NCBI GenBank assembly: GCA_019843655.1
Contig: JACDQD010000005.1
Span: 33,119,864-33,183,863 of the forward strand
DNA length: 64,000 nucleotides
Source: Lethocerus indicus
Taxonomy: Eukaryota; Arthropoda; Insecta; Hemiptera; Belostomatidae
Direction of reading: 5' to 3'
Of the stretch, positions 47,730 through 61,030 are shown one piece after another (within the stretch, counting starts at the first letter, position 1; every line of letters starts with the position of its first letter). The position numbers and the translations under genes were made by a program. The notes under the pieces are model-generated. The model was not told where the DNA came from, ran no database searches, and saw only the letters and a program-made list of their open reading frames with translations.

Positions 47730-48165
47730 CATTTTGGCCCAAAAATGCCATTATTAACCCGAAAAGGCCATTTTTAGCCCCAAAATACCATTTTAGCCCA
47801 AAATGCCATTTTTAAACTCCAAAAGGCCATTTTTAGCCCCAAAATGCCATTTTAGCCCCAAAAATGCCATATTTAACCTGAAAATGCCATTTTTAACCGA
47901 AAAGGTCATTTTAGCCCCAAAATGTCATTTTAACGAAAAAACCATTTTAGCCCCAAAAGGCCTTTGATCCCAAAATACCATTTTTAGCCCCAAAATGTCA
48001 TTTTAACCCGAAAAGGCCATTTTAGCCCCAAAATGGCCTCTTTGTCCCAAAAAGACCATATTTAGCCCCAAAATGTAATTTTTAATCGAAGAGCCATTTT
48101 AGCCCCAAAATGCCATTTTAACCCGAAAATTCCATTTTAGTCCCAAAATTCCATTTTCAGAAAGA
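47730..48165. repeat. Short-period (about 26-27 bp) relative of the 53-bp satellite
   Basis: Units read AAAATGCCATTTTTAGCCCC with variants AAAAGGCCATTTTTAACCCG. The unit is about half of the 53-bp monomer and keeps only its first-half type. Confidence 0.85.
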
Positions 48166-48355
48166 AAAAGGCGAAACTGAAACTAATAGTATTTCGAAGA
48201 AACGCTTATCACATAACAAGTATTGCGATCCGATGATATAAATTATTCTGCGATTCTGCGCGATTTTTTTGGAACCTTCAGTCATTATCGATGCGCTGTA
48301 GTAGTACTGAGGACCGCTCGGGGCTGAAACCGATTATTGTTGTAGTTTAATATAA

Positions 48356-48502
48356 CCGTTTCGGCCGCTCGCCATCTTCAGTAGCGGCGTTGTTGGTCAC
48401 TGTTGGGGCACTATTTGGGGGGGGGGCACTGTCACTTCCACCTTGTACTGTTACTGCACCGCTACTGAGGACGTGGCGAGCGGCCGAAACCGGTCCAGCG
48501 CA
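48356..48502. mobile_element. Foldback family E, short copy E8
   Basis: Inverted arms TTTCGGCCGCTCGCCATCTT and GTGGCGAGCGGCCGAAACCGG with CAGTAGCGG/CCGCTACTGAGG at their inner ends. Confidence 0.8.
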
Positions 48503-50377
48503 GTCAGAGACCAAAAAAACCGCAAACCCAAATTATTGTTTTCGTAGGGCGGAAATAAAGTTTTATATCTCCTCATCCCCCGGAGTAATACAGACGCCGT
48601 ATTTCAATAATTAAATGGGGCGTTTCGCCGCCGCATCCCGGCGCTCCCCCCTTCGGTCTATATTCGAACAAATGTTTGTCTCTCAAAGGGCTGACTTGCC
48701 CTTCAACAGACAGAGAGACTCGGGATAAGGAAATAAATTGGAGTTATGACGGACAATTCGTAATTAATTCCGACCGGCACCAGCCGCTTTTCAATTATAG
48801 AATACGATAGACTAGGTGATATCGCTGAGACACCTGTCTGTCCCCATATTTGAAGGGAGGAAAAGCCCGAAAAGTAAACTTTTCCAGGACTTACCACGCC
48901 AATTAACCAATTAAGTACCTCAATTTTCAGTTCTGCGTATACCTTCACAGTGGATGTTACATATTTCAGTGTGTTGAGCTGTTAAAAGAAATCTTTATTT
49001 TAATTTTTTTGTTGGGGGGAGTTTTTAGCCCCATTGTTTCAACACTGTAGTGCCCTAATTCCCCCCAAGAATGGGGCTCGGATTAAAAAAAAAATAAAAT
49101 ATTGACAAACCGGTTTTTTAGAAACATATTCGGAGGTACTACGATGATAATAAGAGAAGCAAGAGAAAAAGGGTTAAGGGTGGCATCAAGAGGGGTTGTT
49201 TTTGCTGGTGTTGGTCGCAGCTGTAATTTTGTATCGACGTAAACTGTAATAGAATCGGCCGAAAATTTCGTCGGCGAGTTTCGGACATTTCAGAAACTTT
49301 CGTTAATTGAAACGGGCGGGTATTGTGTGAACAAAACCGAACGAAATTACAAAATTTCGCCCCCACCTCTCCCCCCCAACCAATCTCTCGAATATTCGGC
49401 ACGTTCGAAAACTCCGCTGTAAATCACATTGAGGTAAATACAAAGGGGGTGGTGGTGTGGTAGGGGGGGGGGGAGGAGGGGGGAGTTTAGATATTGCAAA
49501 ATATGACTGTTAGGGGATGATTTAGGAGGTTCCGTTCTGTTCACCTCAAGTAGGAAAAATGAAATTTTAGTTGATACTGAAGTCTCAGTTACAAAAGATA
49601 ATAAACTAAAAGGCCTAAACCGATAAATTCTACCCCCCGAAACCAAAAGTCACCCCGTTCATCCCCCCCCCCGAGCTCCCATGTCGAGTTGGGGCTGAAG
49701 CCGGTGGTAATACGGTTAACGAGGTGGCATTGGGGTAGGTAGGGAAGGGTAGTGGTATAATGAAATGGGACTGCAACAAAGCCTTTCGGACGGGGTAAAA
49801 GTCCATGTCCCGGGGGTGGAAAATGCAGGAAGAACAGGAACAGAAAATGGGCCTTACTGATATTTCTTTTTCTTCTTCTTCTTCTTATCTACCCCAGACT
49901 AATTATAGTTAATGGTTCGCGCCGGTTGAAGTAGAAAGAAATAGACTTTCTCCTTCTATTATTTTCCTCCCCTTTCTGTTCTCACTCCCCCCGTTGAAAC
50001 GAAAAAACAAGGGCGTATATACAAGTCAGTGTTATTAATCGACCCAACAAGCAAAGGGGTGAATTGATTTAGCCCCCCAGAGGAATGGGGAATGGTTAAG
50101 GGGTTTGAGAGGACAATATATTCGGGATTTTATTAAAACCCTTATCTAGTTTAATATATTCCACTGGCATGGCTCACATATCACCACAGAGGCCCTACCC
50201 CTAGTGAGGTGGGCATTGAGGGTAGAAGACAAAAGTACACACAAATCCTCCTTATTACAACACCCCCCCCCCAAATATAAAACGAATTACATACAAATTC
50301 GCATATTCACCGATGAATTACGCGCTACTAAGAATCGGCAATTACTTAGTTGCCAAACAGATAATACTAATAACTGC
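48503..50377. other. No gene recognised
   Basis: Non-coding by eye, with a (TTC)n patch at 49866-49887 and many G/C runs. Around 50312-50365 there is a reverse piece of a family C end (GGCAATTACTTAGTTGCCAA). Confidence 0.5.
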
Positions 50378-50520
50378 CTAAACTAAACCAAAAGTAATCG
50401 ACATTTTGACTTTTCCAGCCACTTTTCCGGTATATTTTCGATTCCCCCCCTCTTGAGGAATTCCTCACAAGACTGAAATACGTCCTATCAAATTGTCGAT
50501 TACTTTTGGGTACGCCCAAT
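50378..50520. mobile_element. Family D miniature element, copy D4
   Basis: 143 bp between ACCAAAAGTAATCGACATTT and AATTGTCGATTACTTTTGGG. The interior has CTCTTGAGGAATTCCTCACA, as in D2 and D3. Confidence 0.75.
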
Positions 50521-52039
50521 ATTTTCTATTTTATTAAAATATACCTAAGGTAAAACAATTATTTATTCAGTATTTACTACCGAATAAAGGTTTCGGTTTT
50601 TGAAGAATGTATAACGTCGGAATGTGTCGCTAGTAATAACCCGTATCGATCCTGGGGTAGTTTGGGGTGGAGGAGGTTGTGGACCGGTTTTAGGGTTTGC
50701 GAGAGGGATGGTAGAGGAACACGTGCTAAGCCACCCCCCCAGCCCCCAACCGTATATATTACACGGTGAATGTGGTGCTAGTGCTAGTGCTAGTGGTGGG
50801 TAGGCGCAATGCGGGCAACTCACGGTATTCCACAGTTTGGTAACTCTGGGGTAAAAAAAAAAAAAGAAGACAGCTGGCCGAGAGGGGTAAAAAACCATCC
50901 CCAGCACTACACGGGGGAGGGTTATTACATTGTCTATTGTGCCGTGTTGTTGTTGCGCCACTATTCAATATTGCTGCACAATTCAGGGGATGAAAACTTT
51001 TGTATTAGAGGGCAAATTCCTCCGTATTATTTTCGGCTTTAAATTCCCGACAATATATTATGCCCAATATATACAAATTAACGCCTCTATACAGTTATTT
51101 ACATTGATTCCAACAACAGGTAATAAACATTTTTTTTAAAAGTTGAAAATGATACTGAGGCTTCTGATATTGAGGGTCGAAATTCGCCCTTATCAATATT
51201 CGAAATTCGAGGGGTGGAGAAGCCAAAGTGTATAGGGGAGGGGGTCCACTAAATTAAACCGGTTATACGATAGGGTTCAATAGGGGTTGTCTCTCACAAT
51301 ATTGGGGGTTGTGGACCGCTCATTAGAGCCACCTGTTACCTCGGTTCGGAACATCCGCCGCCGCCTCGCCTTTTATCTCGGAGAGTAAACCGCCCCAAAA
51401 CCACCCCCTTCAAATCATTTTCAAAGCTTATAAAGTTGTAGTTTTCCGAAACCCCCCGCCCAACAATAAATTATTTTCCGGCGAACAGAACTCAATTAAA
51501 ACTAACTTACAGCAGTAATGCTTTGGAAAGGCTTATTCAGACTTACTGCTGTTCCCATTTTTCCTTATTTTTGTAAGCCTTCAGTGGCTTAAACAAGTTT
51601 ATTTCGAAAATTACTTAAACTGTGAGCAATTTCTGGAATTTCATGAAAGCCTAAATAAACTAAAACTAAAACTAAATCCTTCAAAAAGGGGGTTTTACTA
51701 CTTCATCCCTTCTGGGTCTAATCCGAACTCAGCTTTTCAGTAAATGATAAATGTAATTCCATTTTCCAAGGAAGTGGAGAAAAAGGTAAAACTCTTTAAA
51801 GAGTTAAATGTGGAGTAAGGTAATTTTCCAGGGTCAGCCCTTCACACGGGCTCAGGTCGTAAATCAATCTTGTCTTATAAGAAAACGGATTTTTAGCAGT
51901 AGCCGTCTTCAGTAGTAGCCGCATGCCACTGCCGTAAAAGAAAACGGCTTAAGAAATATTAATATAAATTGATTATCGGCAGCATCACGTACGCACTTGA
52001 AACACGCGTCGCTGGAGGGGGCGAAAAGCCGAAAAATCG
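50521..52039. other. No gene recognised
   Basis: A GTGCTA hexamer run (50774-50795) and a fragment of family E (51905-51930, GCCGTCTTCAGTAGTAGCCG) are the only items I can name. Confidence 0.5.
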
Positions 52040-52210
52040 TGGTGAAAATTCGCCACAATTCTTGGAGTAAAGTTGATAAATGTATTTTTAAAAAAAAAAA
52101 CCATATTTGACAGCCGACAGTTAAGGGTCAGTTAGGGGTTGTACGATAGAACAACGCGTTTTCATTGTTGAACAATATTTCGGAAAATAATGAACGGAAT
52201 TGAATACATA
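52040..52210 (+). mobile_element. Second remnant of the HTH-bearing DNA transposon
   Basis: TTCTTGGAGTAAAGTTGATA and AGTTAAGGGTCAGT match 23840-23915. The frame then reads TIEQRVFIVEQYF before stops. It is opened by a frameshift at a different place from the first copy, so together they confirm the ancestral reading. Confidence 0.5.
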
Positions 52211-52424
52211 AAAGGAGATTACAAATACAATGCCCCCCCAAAGCTCTAAACTATAGTAAGGCGCCATTAAATACACATTAAATACTGTAATGTAATATAC
52301 TACTCAGGGGGTAGTAACACTTTGACTGGGCCAAGAACTATCAACGAATAAACGATCCAATCCTCTTAATGTCGGGTTCAAGTAACAGACCGGGGTCCTC
52401 AAATTGGGTATTTGTATACGTTTC

Positions 52425-52615
52425 TAAGTAATTGTTTCAAATTAACCGACAACAAGTGGCGTTGTACATAGTTTTTTTTTTTTTTTTTTTTAAGTACGTC
52501 ACAACAACATCTTTTCACCGATACGATACTTTATTATTATTTGTTGCCTGATGACCCCGGCTTATCTGCTCAAAGTTGTTGACGTACTTAAAAAAAAAAA
52601 ATCATAATTGCCGAC
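52425..52615. mobile_element. Family C pair in inverted arrangement
   Basis: AGTGGCGTTGTACATAG, a T-run, then AAGTACGTCACAACAACATC (about 52468-52512). After about 65 bases comes the complement GTTGTTGACGTACTTAAAAA, then CATAATTGCCGACC. The two arms face each other and may be the ends of one deleted element. Confidence 0.55.
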
Positions 52616-52814
52616 CGATATATAGTTCAACTACTAGTGATAACAGTGATAAGCCAGTCTGATCTTCCTCCGTCACTCTCCGCCATGTATCATCCCACGA
52701 CATCATAATTAATTTGCAATTAATATTGTATATGTTATGTGGCGTTTTTGAAAATTTTAGTACCGACATACTGCTAGCGTGGTGATGGCGATCCCTCATA
52801 ACCCCTCGCTCTAA

Positions 52815-53222
<408 letters not shown>

Positions 53223-53588
53223 ATATAGTTATTTGTGCTCAGATGAACAGGAAACCGATCTATAACACAACTTGGGGATTCCGCGGCCCACGGATATATA
53301 CGCAGTTTGTTAACTGCGGTTATCTCCTCCACAACTACCTGAAGTAGCAGCACGTGGCTCCCAGTAGAAACTAGAACTAGAACTAGAACTAGAACTAGCT
53401 TCGGTAAGCGGTTGCAGTCGTCAGTTCTAAGCACCCTTGAACACTGTCGAGTTTTCATCAACTCTTCCAAATTGGGACGAAAATCCTTGAAATAGATTAC
53501 ATTGTTTTTTATTTTTAGTTCAAAATTTTAATGAACGGGCAGTAATGAGAGAAACATTTTCTCCGGTCGGAAAATTGCAATTTGTATC

Positions 53589-53799
53589 GGGCCGGCTAAC
53601 TAAGCAATTGCGTGTTGACTAAGACGCTAGATTGAGGCGTTATTTGTTATTTTTACGCCTATTTACACCTTCGAACCTGTCTGAGAGTATTCTGAAATGT
53701 TTACGCGAGTAACGGAAAATTCACGGGCCTAATTAGGGGTGAATGCGCGGACAACCGAAAATGGAGAAGAATCCGCAATTATTTAGTTGCCAACCCAAT
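53589..53799. mobile_element. Family B mariner-type miniature element, copy B4
   Basis: Ends GGCCGGCTAACTAAGCAATTGCG and CCGCAATTATTTAGTTGCCAACC are inverted. The interior has GTTATTTGTTATTTTTACGCC, as in other copies in reverse. Confidence 0.72.
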
Positions 53800-56700
53800 A
53801 AATATATCCTAATATATATATATATACATATACAATATAATGGGTGATGCTTTCGGGAAATGTACTGACAGGGCGGGAAATTCCGGCCGGGGAATTTTCC
53901 TCGAATTATAAAAATTTCGCCCTATATCGACACCGACCGAAACGCTACCGACGACGACGAGAAGGCTGACGAACGGAACAGAGAAATCTGAAGAAGAGTC
54001 ATCCCTTCGCAACTTCGCACGGAAGTCTCGTACCTTATTATGAGACGGAAAAATTAGTTATCGTTTCGCTTTTCCGACCGTAAAAATCGACCGGACTAAA
54101 GTCCGAAAAAAAAAAGTTTTCGAAGCCGAAAAAGCTTCTCCAGTTCGAGAGAGAGAGAGAAGGAGGTGGCAACTTTTTAATAATATCTCTCAGACTTTAA
54201 AGTCGGCGTTGGGGGGGGGTGGTGGGGAGGGGTGAAAAGAAAGTTGTGGGAAAACTTTTAATCATATTTTTTTTATTTTTCTTCATCCCCAAAACGCCCA
54301 ACCGGAAAACCCAATATACGAGCTTCCTGTAGACACATTCGTTGGGGGTGGGGGTTGTTTCTGGTCGAAGAGAGGATCACTCCTTGACCCTGATGACTGC
54401 CACGTGTAACTGCACCGAAACGTCCCCCCCCCCACACATTCCTACCCTTACGCCTTTTGGCAGCAATTTGGAATAATTATATTATTATGACCCGCCAACA
54501 AAACTCCCTTCTGTTGGGGCTCTCTAATACCCTAAACTTTTCCTAATGTCAAGTTTTTTCCCCCGAACCTTTTCTAAATCTCTTTTCACACTACCCCTAC
54601 TGGCAGCCAGATGTTTGTGTTTATACTAATCTTTAAAACTTGGAATTCTCCGAATACAGGGCTTATTTTCACAGGGGGGGTTTACTTGGAAATAATTTGT
54701 TCCCGAAGCCCCAAGGATGGGGGGGGCCCCCCCTGGGAGTCTTTAAAGGGAGGGCTCGGGACGGTAGTTGGGGAGTAGTCGATCACCGGGAGTTGTCGCA
54801 GTCGGAATGGGAAGATTGAAGACGAGAGGACGACCACACAGGTACTTTGGGACTTTGGGACCCCCGCAGTTAAGGTAAGAGTTGAACTTATTACAAGTAC
54901 AATATTGGCCAGGAGAAGAGAATCTATTCTGCATGCAGTTCTCCTGAAGAGATTTATTATAGAGAGCCCGAAACGTCGGGGCTGGGGGCAATGAGGTATG
55001 TCCTTGTTGTGCATCCTTATCTTTTAACATTTACCGAAGCGGGGTGAGACTTTTCGCAAAAATTATACCACTTTTTCTTTTCCGTTCAGTGTGTTTTTCA
55101 CAACACTTTTATACAACTTAAACCGCACTATTATGCCGTAATAAGTGAATAAAAATTCTTGTCCTCTTTATCGTCCGTTTTTCGCATTTTTACGTCGTTT
55201 TTCTGTGTTCGTTTTCCCCGCCCCCCATTTTATATTAGTTTTATAGTGGATTTATCGCGTCCAAGCGAAAAATTTGTGCTCTCAACACTAATTTCGACTA
55301 GGGGTTGTTATTCTTAAAAAAAAAAAATTGTAGTTTTGACTATACACAAAAAATGAAAAAAAATTGTATAATTCGAATTCATAAACATTAATTTCGATCC
55401 GTTATAATCGCAATAAACTATTAGATTCCTAACATTGAACAAAACAGATTTTTTCACCTTATCAATATCAAACTACTAACTTTTTTTCACGTCTGTGCCT
55501 TTTTAAATTTGTAAAAAATTTCTACTCGATAAAATTGAATAATTAAAATTTTCAAAATTCGACGGCCTACTCAAATTTTTTGCCCGATTGTCCTCTGAAA
55601 CCGGTCACAAATTCATTAAATTAATTTTATTTAGCTACAAAATAATTTATCTACTTATATATTCATCGAAATTATCGACAAATCTTTGTCACTTTTCCGG
55701 CCAATTTTCGATTTTCCAATTTCCTCTTGAGGGAAAACTCCTGAAGACTAGGAATACATTTTATAAAAATTGTCGTGTACTCTTTAGGGTACAACTCCTC
55801 GATGTTTTATTGACACATTTTCCTGTGAAAAGCCAAAAAAACAGGACTCCTTTACTATCCTGATATTGAGGGTATTCTACCATAAGTTTTTAACGAAAAT
55901 TTTCCTTAGTTTATTCATTTTTTTTTCCCCCGGGAAAGTCTTTCACCACTCGCGACCTTCCTATTCATTTCGGCGACGTTTTCTTTCACCTCCTGTCCCT
56001 TCGAAAGAGGAAAAACAACATGTTGTGTGTGTGTGTGTGTGAGGAAAATCCTGGAAAAATTTATATATAGGAGCCGCGAAAGATTTCCCAGGAGGAGGAG
56101 GAGGAGTTGTGGTGCAAAAAGGAAACTCTCTCCTCTTAACCGGATTAACCTCCGGAGGACGCGGATGATAAAAGCATTATTCATATATATATATATAAAA
56201 GTATAATAAAGTTACATTTAATTTAGCTGAGGAAAATATATAGGATAGGGAAAATCTAGAGGGCGGGGGGGGGGTGAAAATCCTTTATATAGAGGCCGTA
56301 GAAAAATTGTAATTTTTGACTCTACGAAAGATATCCTGGATTGTGCAGTTTAACGAGGACTTATCGGACCTGTGAATTGTTTTAAGTCGAGATTTAAAAC
56401 TTTATGAACTTTTGGGACTCGGGGTACAGAAATTGACGTAAAATTTGAATTCGGTTCATACGCTGTTGTTAGAGCTGGTTGAAATTTGAAATTGCTCGTC
56501 GACGACGACGAATTGATGTTCGGCATGAATTTTACTCAATCGCAGTCGACTAAATTTGAAATTTTTTTAACTTGTGGGCCGCCGAAAATTTTCCAATCCG
56601 CGCAATCATTTAATTGCCAACCCAATAGAAATGAAAAAAAGGTCATCTTTTCCCTTTAGCTGTACACATTTTCCTTTTTGAGATTAGTTTCAATTTTTGA

Positions 56701-58482
56701 AATCTTATTTTTCTATCTCAATAATAGGGTAGTCGCATATTTTCGAATTTTTTTTCAAACTGTGGCCGCCAAACTTTTGGAGACTCCCAAATTTTTTTTT
56801 TTTTTTTTGGGGGTGGGTTGAAAAAGTAACGATCAAGTAAACCCCCCCCCAAGTAAGGGGGGGGGTTTCGATTGTGAAACTGCCCAATCGGCAGCAAACT
56901 GCTAGAGAGAGTCCAATTATCGGGTTTCTAACTGAGTTCCAAGCATCCCTAATTAGGGACTGTGACGTCACCGTATATAGGGCAAAACTGCCCTACTACT
57001 ACTACTACTATTGCTACGCAAGGTATCGAAAGGGTTGAACGAGAATATCGATAGTTTTCGGTAGCTTAGTAACTCTGCTACTTTTAATTTCCAGTTTTTT
57101 TTTTTAAATATTTATTAGTGTAATAAATTCTGTAGAATCAGTTCGGTATGATTGAGAAATTCTGCTTCGTTCGGCTTAAAATTCTGAATCTCTCAATTCG
57201 TAGGTTTTCCTCCCTGAAGGAAAAATCCGCCCTACCACCTATCCACCTTCCAGGATATGGGAGAAAAACAACCCCTTTCGGCTCGGAATTTTCCCCAACT
57301 TAAAACTCTCCCAGTAAGAGAAACCCCCCTAAGTCGAGAGCCCTTAACGGTACTAAACTGTAGAAAACAGAAGTCCCCAACGATATGTTGGGCCGAGATA
57401 AGCCACCCTCACTTAACATATATATATAGATTAAAACGAGGATTAAATAACATTATAAGGGATGAACCCCAATGGTCGTTAGACACCGAAAGAACATGGT
57501 ATGTATCGTAAAAAAAAAAACCCTGTTTCGATATAAACCTCGTTAAAAATGTATCGATAAATAATTAACGCGAGATAGAGGGTCGTGGTTTCCAGGAAAC
57601 TGAAAACCTGGAAAATCGTTTTTCCAGGAAATTGAAACCCAATTTTCCTCCTCCTAGTTATTAATTTCGATGCATTTATATAACTGTAATTAACCGTATT
57701 GCTTTAATACCCCAATGCTGTATTTAAGGTATTTTTTTTTTGTACCGAATGATACTATCTCGAATTTTACCCTTAAAAAAAACACTCGTTTCCAGACAAT
57801 GTCCCTACCCCGTTTGGACTTATTTTTTTCTGAAATTATTAGTATTTTTTCGTCCGTTCAATACAGTTTCGTCGCTCAAAATATACTGTATAATTATTCG
57901 GGAAAAATAAATATTTTATTAGGCGTGCACAAGTAATTGAGGGACGCTGAAAACTGAGTAAAATTCGGGTTTTTTTATTATAAATTTTCCCGATTATCCG
58001 CAACGATATTGTTTAAAAAATCCACGTTCAATGTAATATAATATTTGAGTATATATTTAAAGAAATAAAAATTATTCGTATCTCTTATCTTGAGTGTAAT
58101 TCCGGCGCGTTTTCTTTCAAGGGGTTTTTCTAGGACAGTTGTTGGGAAAAAGCTATTTTCTCTTCTAAAAGTCAATTTTCTCGAGATATTGACGCTCTCA
58201 AGAGGTTTTCCCGAAGATGAATATAACAAATACTCAATATTGTGTTACTTTACGCGCTGCACAACTTACCCATTATTATTGACCGAATACTCTGTCCGAA
58301 AACGGTTATCGTCGAAGGAGAACATACCTGAAACATAAAAAACGAAAAAAATGTTAATAATATATATATATATAATATGTACATATTATGCAAGGAGGGG
58401 GCGAGGTAGAGAATTGAAATATTATTCCAGTTTCATTTATGCAACCGGATGCATTGTGTGTCCTCGTGTTAATTCTCTAATG
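53800..58482. other. No gene recognised; one cysteine-rich frame and a D-type fragment
   Basis: 55692-55799 resembles the interior and right end of family D (CTTTTCCGGCCAATTTTCGA...TACTCTTTAGGGTACAAC). A cysteine-rich minus-strand frame at 54743-54943 is discussed as a finding. A (GT)n run lies at 56022-56041 and a (CTA)n run at 56993-57011. No promoter or first exon of the LRP2-like gene could be identified. Confidence 0.5.
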
Positions 58483-58922
58483 TACAGGAGAGGGTGGTCC
58501 AAAAAAATGTATCCACCGTTTGCAAGTCCATAACTTGCAAAGTAATTGACGAAATTGTCTCATTTTTGGTAGTTTTATAGTTTGTAGTTGTGGCGATCGC
58601 GCCGTACAAGAGTTGTATTGAATTTGTGCCGTTTAGTCAGTGTTCTGTTGTTGTCAGTTTTACCCTGTTGTTATACTCGAATAAACGTGGCCGGCGCAAG
58701 GCTTTTAGAATTGGGATTAAAGGAAGTCCAGTTTTCAAGTGGTATTTTAATGGCTGTGGATTTTAATGGTGACCATTTCGAAACACCACCTACAGCTGTA
58801 TATATATCTTTAAGTTGGACTTTAAGCTAGACTTTCACCAAAAATGAGCCAAATCACTCAATTAGTTTGCAAGTTATGGACTTATAAACGGTGGATACAT
58901 TTTTTTGGACCACCCCTCTGTA
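58483..58922. mobile_element. Family A miniature element, copy A6 (reverse)
   Basis: A complete copy from TACAGGAGAGGGTGGTCC to GGACCACCCCTCTGTA with perfect outer ends. The interior is inverted relative to A1 and A3 (GGAAGTCCAGTTTTCAA). Confidence 0.88.

Positions 58923-58923
<1 letters not shown>

Positions 58924-58970
<47 letters not shown>
58924..58970. repeat. (TA)n microsatellite
   Basis: A TA run abutting the right end of A6. Confidence 0.95.
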
Positions 58971-58972
<2 letters not shown>

Positions 58973-60798
58973 GATTTAGGAATATACTACTGAAACACGC
59001 ATATACTGAACTGTATACAGCAGACTTTTGAATAAAGGATAGGGGGGGGGGGGCCAGCCATTTTTACGCTATCCCAGGGGGGGAGGTGAAAAGGGGATGA
59101 AAGTTTGAGAGCTTGCTGGATATTTGGCAAGAGTCAGAATGCCAAACCAACCCCCCGAATTCTAAACCTTATGAGTTATGCAGTCTGTTCTCTCTCTCTC
59201 TGAGGGTGAGAAGAGAAAGGGGAGAAGAAAAGGAACAACAGAGAAAGAGACTTACAGGGGAAAGTGCATATTTGATATTGAAAATGGTCGGGGTGGGGTG
59301 GGGGCGCACAATGTATTTCCCAGTTGAGTAGACGAACTGTGTAAGAGGGGTGAAAAAGAGAATTGACGATAATTCAAATCCCCCCCGACCTGGATATATA
59401 AAACTTTATTTCCTCTTCCACTCTATTCTATTTCTACGCAATTTATGATTTATATAACTCCTCACTCTCCCTCTCTTTATATATATATATATTCTAAGCG
59501 CGAAAAATCTATCACAAAGCTCTCTGTATTTGTACAAAAAATCGAATACAATTGAGTTTTGTAATCCGATAGTAACAAGTTGTCGAATTAAGGGATTGTT
59601 AACGAAGGGATAATCTGGAATTGAAGGATTTATACCTGTAAAATTCTGTTAGAAATTTTTCGGAATTGATCACGAATTGAAAGTTTAAGAGTTTTGATCA
59701 GTACTTTGTAACAAAAGTTTCCCTAAGTCCTGCACTTGATTTTTCAAATAGGAAGTTTAGGACCGGTTAAGGAAAATGGTGGGGACAAGTTGTGCTCTAC
59801 TGAAGATTTTTCAGTGGAAAATAACTGAAAAAAAATCTCCCCTCCCTCCCCTCCCAACCCCAATCTGACTTTTCCCGGCTTTTTCAAACATTTTTTTTTA
59901 TTTTTAACGAAATTTCCGTTATATTTCTGTTCGGGTTTTCCGTCCGGTAATCAAGTAATAATTAAATTTCCTGTCTTCAGAATTTCGCGTGGATTCTTCC
60001 CCCTCCCCCTATAAAAGATTATTCGAGATATCAAGTTCGGGCGGGGTTATTTATCAAAAAAAAAAAAAAAAAAGAAAATGTTGCATTTCTACAAAAGAAA
60101 AACCCGAAAAAATTGCCGTCGCGAAGGAAAGCCGTGCGCGATGATAAATGAATGGGATGTAGAAAATACGTCGGAAAATGGGTGGAAAATGCGTGTGAAA
60201 AATGGTCGGGGCGACGACGTTATTAGCGCCCCCCACCCCCCGTGTTTTGTCTCTACGGTCTATTCCCAGACCGGAATTTGAAATATACAAATATTATTGT
60301 GATAATATTGTGATAATGATAAAAAAATTTAGGAAAATTTTCTTCACTACCTATCCGGATGTCTGTAATATTTTCATCGGATTTTTTCCCGGAACTCAAC
60401 TTTGATTGAGCTTTTTTACGAAACTTTTCTCGGGAAATGAATTTTGTCCAAATTCAAAATGAAATGGGCTTTTATAGTGGTGCGGCCAACCACTTGGGCA
60501 TAGTTTCAGCACTTTTTGAGTGTTAACCCCGAGGTCTCAATTTTGATGAGGGTACGAAGGGGAGCAATTATCTGAATGTTCGAGCTCAAGGTTTTAAGGG
60601 CTTGTACTTAGTTACTAGTGCTACCGCCCTACCCCTGGGTGGGGTGTGCTGTGCAGTTACCCTTTAAAGGGCTGAAGCATCCCTCTCTACTTTGGGGGGG
60701 GCATTAACTCCAGACGAGTTCTCTGAACTACCTTCTATTAAAGACACCCCCCATAAGTAGTAGTAGGTGCGGGGGTTGATATTTAATAGGCGAAAATT
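58971..60798. other. No gene recognised
   Basis: Ordinary non-coding DNA with G-runs and an A-run at 60057-60073. Confidence 0.5.
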
Positions 60799-61030
60799 TG
60801 GTCGGAAACTAAATAATTGAAGATTTTTCTATAATCTTTCGGTGTTTGAACCCTTATCATTTTTTGGTACTTACGACGTATTGTAGTCGGCATGATGTTG
60901 TAATAAAAATTTCATAATACTCATAATTTTGAAGGTTTGAAGATGCGTAAAAATACAAATAACGCTATATTTAAGTCTGGCGACGAAACACCCCCCAACC
61001 TCACCCCCCAATGACTTAGTTGCCGACCAG
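60799..61030. mobile_element. Family B mariner-type miniature element, copy B3
   Basis: Ends TTGGTCGGAAACTAAATAATTG and CAATGACTTAGTTGCCGACCA. The interior shares CTTACGACGTATTGTAGTCGG-like and TAAAAATACAAATAACGC blocks with B1 and B2. Confidence 0.75.
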
